A DNA stretch of 52,668 bases from Cerioporus squamosus (Eukaryota > Basidiomycota > Agaricomycetes > Polyporales > Polyporaceae), in contig JABYQS010000224.1 in NCBI GenBank assembly GCA_022592435.1, positions 1 to 52,668 of the forward strand, in the 5' to 3' direction. The notes beneath the pieces were generated by a model. It had not been told where the DNA came from. It searched no databases and saw only the letters and a list, made by a program, of their open reading frames with translations. A program made the position numbers and the translations under genes. Of this stretch, positions 13,710 to 24,091 are shown one piece after another; the stretch's first letter is position 1, and each line of letters starts with the position of its first letter.

Positions 13710-16667
13710 TCAACGTTTCTGGAAGAACTTCGCAATGCCTTCATCTGCTGGTTTCTTCTTCCGTTTCTTACCGGTCGCCGACGAGGGGGGCTTATCCACA
13801 GGTCGAATGACGCGTTTCGGTGCGTCGCCGTCTCCCGCCGCGGCGAGCTCTTGGGCAAAGTGGAAGTCAGCATGCTCGAGCCGCAGAGCGGCCAAGGCAT
13901 CATCCCTGATCCCGTCGTCACCCGCCCTGCCCGCGCCGTAAGTAAGATCCCCGCCATCCGCATCACCCGCTGCATCTGATCCAGAAAGCGCTGCCAACGG
14001 CGCATCCTGTAGCCAAATTCGCTTGTGGCACTTGTCGCAAATTAATGAATATCGCTGGTCCCGAGCTGGTGGCTTCGATGAATTTGAAGGCGTGTGGTCC
14101 CCTTCAGCTATTGCGGCATTGCCGGCAGGGCGGTCTTCGTCGCTTCGCTTGCGCACTTTCGCTCCATTCTCAGGCCTGGCATTGGAAGTCGAAGGTGAGC
14201 GAGACCGCTTGGAAGGTGACTTGACTGTGGAGCTCGCCGGTGCAGAAGGTTGTTGATCGTCGGATGCGCTGCGCGTAGTGAGAAAACCCTCGATAGTCCG
14301 CTGCCCGACCTCCATCACGCCAATTCCCGAGAACGACAACTGGACATTGGTGACCTTGAAGGGTGTCGAGCCACCAGTGCCCACGAGCTCTTTCCAGAGT
14401 TTGTCGCCGAAAGAGGCGATGATATCCACGGTGACGTTCTTAGTGAACGGAAATGGCATTTGTTTCGACCTGAACACGTCGTACCCTTCAGGAAAGCGTC
14501 AGTACTGGACAGAGATGGACGAGATAACCCCCGCGGTTGTGCTCCAGATCCGACCCCACTCAGCGTGCCACTTCGTCATATAGTCAACCGCCGTATCCTG
14601 GACTGCCTTGACGGCCTTGCTCTTCCCCTCAGACACAAGCATATCCGAGCAGTGGAAGCCATCGCTGACGAGATGCGGCTGGAGGGGTTAACACGACTAC
14701 GCGGGTAACCAAGAAGCGTGTTGTGATAGAGGACAGAGAACCTTCGCAGCCAACTCACCTTGCCGTATATGCAACACGACAGTCTTGGGCCAGAGTGCTG
14801 GATTGTTGTCCCGCGCCTCGTTGAGCCGCAGCGCGAGTTCTGCCGCCAAAACACGTATCCAGTGGTAACCTTCGGTAGCCTTCGTGATTGGCTGCGGCAG
14901 GTTCTTCGATGCCAGCATGCTCTTGTTGACCACGGACTTCTCCTTGACTACCAAGAGAAGTGGTCAATACATACACCTGGTTGCCGTAAATGTGAACTTA
15001 AAGAAACACGGACCTTCCGTGCGATCGATCCCGCTGTTGTTGCGTGGAGGATGAGTGAGTGATGGGTGAATGGGCCATGAGGACGACTCACCGGAGGATC
15101 TCGTACACCCATATGGACTCTTCCCCAAACTTGCGCTGCATTTCATCTGTTCACGATGGCAGGTTGAATACCGCGTTCAGCGCAGACACGACAGACTAAC
15201 CGAGGCTTATCGTCCTGCAACCCAGCGCTCAGAAAGGTGCTACCGTCAACCTCCATGAGAATGACATACAGGAGGTCGCCAACCGTGGACACATCATACT
15301 CTTCCGCGAGAGCCTTCCCAAGCTTCCCGCCCAAGAACCTGATCTGTACGACCTGGTCAGCGGCCGACCGTAAGGCTGCTGCCACGCGTGAGACACGCAC
15401 CTTCTGGAAAGGCATAGGCCTCAGGTAGTTAGGGATAGCGGCGTTCCGCAAGATGGTCTGTCGCATGTCGAGATGTTGACGTCCAGATTACTCCACATGA
15501 AAGAACGCACGCACCTGATTCATCGGCTTCTTGTACGACGCGGTCAACTATCAAGAACGTTCAAGCCTCTGCCTCCGGTGGGTTGTCGAAGACAACTGAC
15601 CTTGGCGAGAAACTTGTTCCTGGCAAGACCCTACACGACGAGATATGTTACCGAACGTGGCAAACGATGGCACGGGTACCCTACTCACTGCTGACGTAGT
15701 GTAGCCAAGTTTCGCTCTGATGTCCTCCCGGATCTTCATCATGAACTCCGCCGCGATGGACAACGCGACGTCGTGCCAGGTTGTCTGCTCGTCATCCTCC
15801 TCCACGACGTGATCCCCCTCTTCTTCGTGGTCCGACGTGCCCGGCTCGTCCCCAGTCGACGCAGACTGAGGGTCGCCGCCTCCCTTGTCCGCAGGTTGCT
15901 CCTTGGCCGGGTGGACGGGTACGATGGTGCCTCGGCCCTCCCAAGATATAGGAGGCGGCGGGGGTAGAGGACTGTCGAGTACATTTGGAGCGTCTGGGGG
16001 TACAGCGGCAAGGTACGGATACCTCTTCAGGATCTCCTCCCGCACCGGCCTCGTGAAGTCAATGAATGCCTCATCAATGGACGCCTTCTCTAGCACAAAC
16101 GTCTCAGAGCCGCTCCAAATTGAAAACCCAAGACCCATAAGAGCGCAAAACGCACTCACCGACTTCCCCCGTAGGCAGCCCCTCCTTGAACATCTGTATG
16201 ATCTTCATGCTCTCCCTCCGGTAATGGTCCAGCGACACCTTATGCGTGCGCGTATCCGGGTTCTCCCAGTACCCCGGCTCGGCCTCGCCCTCCTTGTACG
16301 TCGCGACGTGCACGACGACGAGGTCCGGGCACCGCTTCTTCGCCTCGCGCAGCTTGTCCATCCGCGAGATCCCGAACTTGCGCGCGGGGTAGTTCACCGC
16401 GATGAGCGAGTCCCACTGCAAGACCACCAGCGGCAGCGCCGGGTCGATCCCGAGGCGCACTTGCTCGCATGCGGCGTAGAACGCGTCGCTGTCGCAGAGC
16501 GCGACGACGCGCAGCGGGTCGCGCACGCCGAGGTTGTTGGACAGGAGGTGCCGGTAGGTAATTGTCGGGTTGAGGTCGTCGAAGTCGTTCACTGTGGCTC
16601 GGCCTTTGCCTTTCCAATACGACTTTGAGACGGGTTTCGAAGTACTGGGGCCTTCGGAGCCCGACAT
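13710..16667 (-). CDS. RAD30: DNA polymerase eta (Y-family translesion polymerase)
   Basis: Copies past UV photoproducts and other lesions in the nucleus. It starts at 16667 (MSGSEGPSTSKP). The palm begins with VVALCDSDAFYAACEQ, holding metal-binding acids, then QWDSLIAVNYPARKFGISRM, which is diagnostic for Pol eta. A clean intron joins GEV to EKASIDEAFIDF, giving the catalytic SIDEAF motif. An acidic/proline insertion (about 15840-15990) follows inside the palm. Later exons supply the thumb and little-finger segments (LGGKLGKALAEEY, ESIWVYEILRGIDRTEV, KSMLASKNL). The C-terminal exon has a ubiquitin-binding zinc finger pattern, CDKC then HADFH, with an unusually long Gly/Asp-rich spacer, and ends GIAKFFQKR, a PCNA-binding-like motif that lacks the usual leading Gln. 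Three ACGCGT boxes lie 98-158 bases upstream, suggesting G1/S control. Confidence 0.92.
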
Positions 16668-17072
16668 ATCGAGAAGATGGCGGCACTAGAGCGACGCTGC
16701 GGTTTGTAGGGTCGTGGTATGTAGGTCGTGGTGGGTGGCTGGATGAGAAGAGCGCGCGTCACCGACGCGTTTGCCACGGTCTTGCCACGGTCACGCGTTT
16801 CGCGACTGTCTCGCGCCAACGCGTCATCAGCTTGTTGGGAACGTTGCAGTAGCAGTTCCCTCTCTGCCTCCTCGCAGGACCTGGCCAGCTTCACCCAGCT
16901 ACCCTGACGCCTGCTTTGTACTGTCGCAAGGGCACACAAGATAGGTATATTACAGCTTATTTGTTCATCTGACCTGGTGCTAATCATACAACAAACAGTC
17001 CGATCCGCTGCTTCCTTCCTGTTCGAAACTCCAGATGCTCGATAGGCTACGGGCGATCGTGCTCAAGCAGCC
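16668..17072. other. Intergenic: Pol eta promoter and 3' flank of the AIF-like gene
   Basis: No gene. It contains the ACGCGT cluster described separately and, between its first two boxes, two tandem copies of TTGCCACGGTC (16771-16792). The left part is the Pol eta 5' leader; the right part is the 3' flank of the oxidoreductase gene. Confidence 0.6.
16765..16824. promoter_or_regulatory. Cluster of three MluI cell-cycle boxes upstream of Pol eta
   Basis: Perfect palindromic ACGCGT occurs at 16765-16770, 16793-16798 and 16819-16824, 98-158 bases before the Pol eta start codon. ACGCGT is the site bound by MBF (Mbp1/Swi6-type factors) in ascomycete yeasts and is conserved in fungi for S-phase and repair genes. 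Binding here is inferred from the motif. Confidence 0.65.
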
Positions 17073-19694
17073 TCAAGCAACCTTCGGCTTGGCGCTGACA
17101 CTTGCGATGTCAATGGAGAGTATATCCTAGGATTATACGATTCAGCTCTTCATCATGAGCCTGCGGAGACGAGTTCTCCTTCCTTACCTTGCCACCCTTG
17201 ATCTCCGATGCGGACGGCATGAGTCCAAGCCTAAGCAGCTCGGATGCCTTGGAGACGATGGGGTCCTTCTGCATGCTGTTGCATCGCACGACACCGTGTC
17301 AGCTAATACTTGGTACTTCCGAACTTAGCAACGCACCTTGCAACCGCGACGATGGAGCCCTTCTTAGCGTAGTATGCAACGAACTGCAGAGACTGAGTTC
17401 AGCTACGTGAAGCGGTTTACAACGTCAACAAATGCTTGCCTTCAGTTCGTCGGGGTTACCGTCGATGATAACGTCGTCGAACCCTGCGCCTACTCCACAG
17501 TAGCGGAGTTGTTGGCCCTCTGTAGGTACGTCAACTTAGCATGCTGGCCGCGCAACCTGTCGTACTAGAACTTACGTGCACTCCAGAATACAGGGATCTT
17601 GACGAAAGGCTGACCCTTTCCTTCGGCAATGGTCTTTCCGACAGCACGACCGTGATTCCCTGCAACCTATGGATGTTGTGAGTGGAACAAGCATGAGCCA
17701 AAGTAGAAGCGGCACACTCACGTTCCAGTGCTCGATCCTCCTAGACTCACCCGTACCGGGCTGAGGATACATCGCGATATCACCTGTGCGAGGGGAACGG
17801 TGAGTCCAATCGAAAGCAGCGGATATGCTGAGGGCACGGACCAATGGCATAGACGTTCTCGAGACCCTTGACCTTCAGGTATTCATCCACCTGCACGGCG
17901 CCGGTCTTGTCAACAACCTGCTCGAAGCCCCTGCTGCTTTTCAGGTATTCTGTCGCCGGCGCGACCCCGACGCCCATGACAACAACATCTGCTTGAAGCG
18001 TTGTGCTCTGGCCACTGCCGGAAGTAACGACCACAGCGCTGGCGACGGACGGATCGGACTCAGAAGGAACGATCTTCTCGACCTTCGATTCCATGTGGAA
18101 GTTGACTCCCTTCGACTCATGGAACTATCAACTTATGTGAGCGGTCCGTTGGCATTGCAGCGTCGAGCACGACCCACCTTCTTCAGCCCCGCACCGACTT
18201 CTTTGCCGAGGACCATCTCGAATGGGAACTCCTCCTGGCCGACAACGTCAATAGACGCAAGCTTGCGGCTCGTAACAGCGACGACAAGCTCCATGCTGAT
18301 GAAAGAGGATCCAATGACGACGAGTTTCTTGCCCTCCTTGACAGCTACCCGGGACGCTACTCAGCGAGAACGTTATTTTCCGTATGGGCACTCACGTACC
18401 TGCGTCAATCTTCTTCGCATCGTCAACGCCACGCAGGGTGAAGACGTTGGATAGGTCCTTTCCTGGTATCGGAAGTCTGCGGGGCACACCACCCGTTGCC
18501 AAGACAAGGGTCTCGTATGGTACGCGTTCCTGCGTTGCACCGATAATGACTTCCTTCGCTCCGACGTCCACTCCGGAGACCTCTGCTCCCTCGCGGAAGT
18601 CTACGCCGTACTTGGAACGAAGCTCCGCCGTAGGTCGCCACTCCAGTTTGGACGCATCCGTGATCAGGGCCTTGCTCAATTTCGTCCTGTACAGGACCAC
18701 AATGTCACCACTCTCCACTCGCAGGCGGAGCACTGGGCTTACCTGTCAATCGGAGCGTGGGGCTCTTTCGAAACCACTGTAATTGGGCCGTTGTATCCAT
18801 GCTGTCACAGTATGTCAGTCAAGCCCCGGATAGACAAGTCTGGCGAGACGCACCTCACGCAGGCTTTCGATGCACATGAATGCACCACTACCGCCTCCCA
18901 CGATAACGACGCCCTTGCCTTGACCAACAGGAACGTTCGAGCCAGTTGCGAGCAGCTTCGGCTGGCGAGATTTGTTCTTGCTCAAAGTCGCGCTGGGATC
19001 AGCGGTCACCTGGATCTTTCCGTTGACAACCTCCGCCTTGAAGCTGTGGAGGGCAGTAGGAGCAGGTGCGTCCTCTGACAAACATGATTCGATAAGCTCA
19101 GCTAACGCATATGCAGGACGAACGTACCGATGTCACCAGTGCAGACGTTGAAGCAAGCTGCGTGAGCACGGTGTAGTCAGCATGGGATGCGGCTTGGTCA
19201 CGCCTGCGCGGCAGCACTGGGCACGCGCATATATTTGTTGCAGCGTACAAGAGAGTTCTCACTCACCTCCGTGCCAGGGACTATTGAATCGAATGTTAGC
19301 TCCGGCGCACGCGAGAAAGTGAGCTTGACGCGTACCAGACTACACGGCCGTCCGCAGTCAAGACACCCTTCGCCAGCGGGGCGCCGTAGTGGGTGCAGAA
19401 CGCGCTTGTCGCGTGAATCTTGTCTCCAAGGCGAGAAAGGAGGACCTTGCCCTCCCCTTCGAAGTCTACCTGCTTCCTGTAGAGGCGGTCAGCGATCATG
19501 CCAGGCGATGCGTTGCATTTCGACCGGTGAGCCTGGAGCCCTTGCTACCGCATTGGCTTTCTCGTTGAATGATCGAGTGCAATTGCCACCATAGACCACG
19601 CATAGCAAGCAGATGGTGAAGAGTCCGATGGCACTCACATCTCGCCATCCTTCAGCTCGGACTCATCGAGGACGGCAATCGTCTTGTGGGACAT
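17073..19694 (-). CDS. Rieske domain-AIF-like FAD/NAD(P)H oxidoreductase
   Basis: Flavoprotein of the pyridine nucleotide-disulfide reductase family fused to an N-terminal Rieske [2Fe-2S] domain, as in AIFM3-like and fungal AIF-like proteins; probably a redox or apoptosis-linked enzyme. It starts at 19694 (MSHKTIAVLDESELK). The Rieske ligands are CTHY in exon 2 and CPWHG, most of which is coded by a 14-base microexon at 19267-19280. After a linker comes GVVIVGGGSGAF, the FAD-binding Rossmann motif, then LVLATGGVPRRLPIPG, the NAD(P)-binding KLVVIGSSFISMELVV, and VVVMGVGVAPATEYL. The C-terminal dimerisation region includes VYAIGDIAMYP, the ATG/GD motif that closes the FAD site, and IEHWNVAGNHGRAVG. 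The last exon ends SAKPKVA at 17073. All splice phases that I tested agree. Localisation is not clear from the N-terminus. Confidence 0.9.
19267..19280 (-). other. 14-base microexon coding the second Rieske ligand pair
   Basis: TCCCTGGCACGGAG lies between a TAG acceptor (19281-19283) and a GTGAGT donor (19261-19266). Joined in phase, it makes most of CPWHGA: the Cys and His of the second iron-sulfur ligand pair. Skipping it would shift the frame and remove the ligands. Confidence 0.8.
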
Positions 19695-20916
19695 TGTGCG
19701 GTTGAGCAGGCAGCGTCTTGGGAGGCTCGATGGTGGTGGTCGATGAGAAAGAGAGCACTTGCTGGTAAGTCTCAGGTGGGCGATTCTGTGAGAGAGCAGA
19801 CTGGGCATGGGTCCCGAGAGCAGCCTCTCCAGCCCGCCTTTCAGGCATCGCGAGACGAGCGCGAGACCTGCTGGGAATGACGTCGTGGCTCTCGCGACTG
19901 CGTGCCGATCCCCTGCCAGCCAATCAGATGCTGAGAATTACCTCCGCCCCCGGGCGCCTGCATAAGTACTGTCGAAGTTCAAGTCACGGTTCACGTTCGT
20001 CGTTCGCTGCTGTATCTCTGCCACTACTTACCAGGACGGCGAGTTGGGCTATGCGGACTCGACAGCGGCCAGTGTGAGTCCTCAACCTTAAGACACTTAG
20101 TAGTTGCTGCCGCTCACGGTAGTACGTAGATGTTCTGAATCTCGGCCGTAAGCAACATCTCATTTGTGTCTAGTGGACTTGCGGATCGTTCTCTGCGCAC
20201 GAGTTCCACTTGACGTACGCAGGTATACTCACATGGCACCACCATGCACAGTACCAGCAAGGAAGGCCCGCCACCCCAATTCATCAACTCATCTTCCTCC
20301 ACGCGTCCATCATGGCTACCACATTGCATCTCGTTGACGTTTCAAGCTTCAAGGGAGATGCAGTCAGTAGTACACGCAAACAGGACTTGGTGTCAACTTG
20401 GTAATAATCATGCGCGCACTTGCAAAACAATGCCTGTGCCCGATCCGCCCTGCCACAGTCACAGCCATATCATGCTCTGAGGTTAGTAGTCTGATCGTAT
20501 ATGGAAGCCCTTGTAGTACTTTGACATTCCCAGTCCTCCAGCCCGTCCCTGGCCGGGGGGCGATAGCGGCGCAGACCACCCAGGGCGCCGCCGGAACGTT
20601 GCCTTTACCGATGCTCGTGGGATGATCTCGAGCTTCCCGCCTCAAGGCCTCATGACTGGGGCACTTTCGGGAAAGGAGATACCGTCTACTTTAATACTTC
20701 ACCACTGCTTGCCCCCTTGTAGAACCTTGCATTGCTACCAGCGGTGAGTAGCGTGCCGTCCTCTATGCAACCACGATATTCTTCACATGAACTTTTAGAC
20801 CATCGTGCAGCAATCCGAGGCGCACTTCTACACTGATTGATGTCTGGCGCGTCATTCCTTTCCCTTGGGTATAGCGTCACTTGAGCGCTAGCGCTCGAGA
20901 TTGATGGACTAGCTTG
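19695..20916. other. Intergenic, promoter side of the AIF-like gene
   Basis: No recognisable gene in about 1.2 kb. Some GT...AG pairs on plus look intron-like (for example from about 20077), but no protein signal supports them. A perfect 14-base palindrome, GAGCGCTAGCGCTC, lies at 20883-20896, just outside the MITE-like element. Confidence 0.35.
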
Positions 20917-20961
20917 AAAGCCTCCTCAATTGCTTACTTTATTTCTCATTTTATTTCTCAC
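20917..20961 (+). repeat. Left terminal inverted repeat of the MITE-like element
   Basis: Begins AAAGCCTCCTCAATTGCTT and ends in repeated TTATTTCTCA units; its reverse complement is at 21179-21223. Confidence 0.75.
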
Positions 20962-21178
20962 GGCGGTGGGGCAGCAGGAGCGGTTGCCCACCCGTTCACC
21001 TTCGCAAGCCCAAGGACCATGCGCCTATATACCGCTGCCAGTGGCTTCATTCCAGTCGGAACTCTGCTCATGACCTCCGAAAACCGCGTCTCAAACGCCT
21101 TCCTGGAGGTGGACAGGCGAGAGGACTTTCAAGAGGCAGAGGCGGGATGGGTGTCGTCATACCCTCATAGCCGAAGGT

Positions 21179-21223
21179 GTGGGAAATAAAATGAGAAATA
21201 AAACAAGCAATTGAGGAGGCTTT
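21179..21223 (-). repeat. Right terminal inverted repeat of the MITE-like element
   Basis: Reverse complement of 20917-20961 with about three mismatches, ending AATTGAGGAGGCTTT on plus. Confidence 0.75.
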
Positions 21224-21429
21224 GTGCCTCTCCCTGACACGGAAAAGACGTGATGCGCATGCATGGCAACCTTCTTCGAAGACACACTTCCATACCCAGC
21301 GGTGAACGCGCCCTGATAGTACCTTGGAATCCCTTCGATACATAAAGCCAATGAGCTCGGCGCCATGGTCCCCGCAACGTCTTGCGGTCTGGCCTCTCCA
21401 TTACCTCCTGGCTCCTGCTCGTCCTGAGG

Positions 21430-23744
21430 ATGCTGCTCGTCCCTCGCCTGCTCGTGGCTATCACGCTCGGCCTCTCTGCTGCGGCCTCTTCCCCGCAGCT
21501 CTCGCCACGCGTCCGTCATGAGTCTCGCGGCGCCATCCCAGATGGCTGGACGCCCGTCCGTCGCGCAAGTGGGGACATGGTCATCCCGCTCAAGGTCGGC
21601 CTTGCTCAGCCGAACATCGCGTCCATCGAGGAATACCTCATGGACGTCTCGCACCCGGAGTCTCCCAACTACGGCAACCACTGGTCTCCTGCCGAGGTCG
21701 CGCAGACTTTCCGCCCGAGCGCGGAGTCGGTAGAGACCGTGCGCGCATGGCTTATCAACAACGGTGTCGAGCCGCACCGCGTGAAGCTGAGCAAGAGCGG
21801 CAGCTGGGTCACTGCAGACGTCACTGTCGCTGAGGCGGAGGGGCTGCTTGGAACGGAGTACTTCGTCTACGAGCACCAGAACGGGCACAAGCACGTCGCG
21901 TGCGATAAGGCGTACCACCTCCCTGAGCACGTCTCCAAGCATGTGGACTTGGTTACGCCGACCCTGCACTTCGATGTGACGGTCAAACGCGGCGCGCCCA
22001 TGGAGAAGCGCGACGGGAAGATTCACAGCGTCGGCGCCCCCGGATTCGGCCCCGTCTCGCCCAAGACGACCGGTACTATCAAGGTTGGTCTTTGTGCTCG
22101 AGCCTGGCGGGTGTTTGGTTGCTGAATTCTTGTGCGCAGAACATCTTTGATGAACTCGACCACTGCGACGAGCAGATTACGCCCAATTGCTTGCGCGCTC
22201 TCTACGGCTTCCTGTACGACCCTCTCGCGGCTAAGAAGAACTCAATCGGCATTGGTGAGTCTGGGTCTGGTCATCGAGCGCGTTTTAGAGACTTATTCTG
22301 TAATGTAGTCGAGTATACCCCGCAGGCTTACGTTCCATCTGACCTCGACCTGTTCTTCACGAACTTCTCGAAGTCGCAGATCGGTCAGCGCCCGGTGATG
22401 GCAAGCATCGACGGTGGTATGTCTTGAGCTTTTGGCTCCCGCGACGACATGTGCTGACGACTTCTTGGCGGCAGGTACTATTAATGTTTCCGGCAGCGGT
22501 TTTGGCTACAACGGAGAGTCCAACCTCGATCTCCAGTACGCCATGGCACTTGTCGGCCACAAGCAGAATGTCACACTGTACCAGGTCGGTGATGAGGTTC
22601 AGGGTACGTACATCCAAGTCTATCATGGCGCGTAGTGCTGAACTTGACTGTAGGAGCATCCTTCAACAACTTCCTCGACGCTGTTGACGGGTCTTATTGT
22701 ACGTATGAGGGTGGCGACGACCCCTCGGAAGACGGCATCTACCCCGATCCCTACGGTGGTTACCAGGGTGGGCTTCAAGTTTCTATACATTACCTCAATG
22801 TCATTTGCTTACTAGAATATCGCAGGAGCGGAGGATTGTGGTACCTACTCGCCCGCCCACGTCATTTCAACCTCCTACTCCTATGACGAGTACGAGCTGA
22901 CGCCTGCCTACATGGAACGCCAGTGCGCCGAGTATGCCAAGCTCGGCCTCATGGGCACGACGGTGCTCTACTCTTCCGGCGACTACGGTGTTGCCGCGTA
23001 CAGCAACAACTGCCTCAACCCGGACGGGTCCGTCACCCCCGATGGCAAGATCTTCGCGCCCACCTTCCCCAGCACCTGCCCATATGTTACCAGCGTCGGT
23101 GCGACGCAGATGAACCCGGGGGCGAAGGTGACCGATCCGGAGAGCGCGTGCGCGCAGGTCATCTACTCCGGCGGAGGCTTCTCGAACGTGTTCAAGATGC
23201 CGGACTACCAGAAGAGTGCCGTCGAGAGCTACTTGACGAAGTTCCCTCCCCCGTACTCGACCGACATATACAATGCCACGGGCTCTCGCGCGTACCCCGA
23301 CCTGTCTGCCAATGGGTATGTTCCACCTGCGCTCAGGTTCTCGAGAGTACTTAGTAGTGACCGCTCGTACAGTGCAAACTATGCCGTCGCTATCCAGGGC
23401 GAGTACTACAACGTATACGGAACGTCCGCATCGTCTCCCGTCACGGCTGCCATCCTCTCCGCCGTCAACGACGCCCGCCTTGCTCTCGGAAAGAAGCCCA
23501 TCGGGTTCATCAACCCAACAGTACGATGCGCCCATAATTGCACTACTGGCGGAGCGGGGATACTGACGGTACCATGTAGATCTACTCAAGCATGTTCCAG
23601 AAGGCCTTCAACGACATCACGAACGGGACGAACCCCGGCTGCGGCACGGAAGGGTTCTCTGCGCAGCCTGGCTGGGATCCCGTCACTGGCGTCGGCACTC
23701 CTAACTTCCCCAAGCTCCTTGCGCTCTGGCTGCTCACGCCGTGA
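21430..23744 (+). CDS. Secreted sedolisin-type peptidase (family S53, tripeptidyl-peptidase-like)
   Basis: Acid serine-carboxyl protease secreted to digest external protein. The start at 21430 gives a signal peptide ([18 protein letters not shown]); upstream in-frame codons lack an ATG. The propeptide includes [14 protein letters not shown], typical of S53 pro-domains. Introns at 22084-22139, 22255-22308, 22417 to about 22474, and further ones after EVQ, GGYQ, SANG and INPT keep the frame. The catalytic Glu and Asp are in [10 protein letters not shown], the oxyanion Asp in SSGDYGV, and the nucleophile Ser in GTSASSP. The protein ends near ALWLLTP at 23744, after the Asp-rich calcium-binding end of the domain ([13 protein letters not shown]). 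About 570 residues, normal for grifolisin-like enzymes of wood-decay fungi. A MITE-like element ends about 206 bases upstream. Confidence 0.93.
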
Positions 23745-24091
23745 GGGGCTTCCTGCGTAGGGTATGAGCCTCTTGTTGGGACGAGACATTGACCGCATGA
23801 CGTCCGGACTACTTACCCTTGCTGCATGATTCTCTCATTGTACTTGACACTCGTTCTCGCTTGTACGTACGCTCGCTTCATGTATCGCTCATTGACTGTA
23901 TATCCTACATCTCCCAAGTAGAGTGTTTCTAAGTGTATGGGATGCATAACTAGTCCGTGTGTGTCTGGCGACGGGCCCGGGGCCCCGCGGCAACCCAGGG
24001 CGCTCCGGTCCGCGATGTTCGTCACCTTCGTCATGCGACTCTCTCTGCCAAAGTCATCGTGCACGGTTCCCGCCACGGTGACAACCTCAGG
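23745..24091. other. Intergenic between sedolisin and ThuA genes
   Basis: 3' flank of the protease gene and promoter of the ThuA-domain gene. No gene, and no clear TATA box. Confidence 0.5.

Larger units (their letters stand above)
20917..21223. mobile_element. MITE-like non-autonomous DNA element, about 307 bp
   Basis: The two ends are near-perfect inverted repeats of about 45 bases: 20917-20961 (AAAGCCTCCTCAATTGCTTA...) and 21179-21223, differing at about three positions. The interior has no coding signal. No target-site duplication is obvious. The right end lies about 206 bases before the sedolisin start codon, and the element contains a TATATA (21026-21031), so it may contribute to that gene's promoter region. 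Confidence 0.7.
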
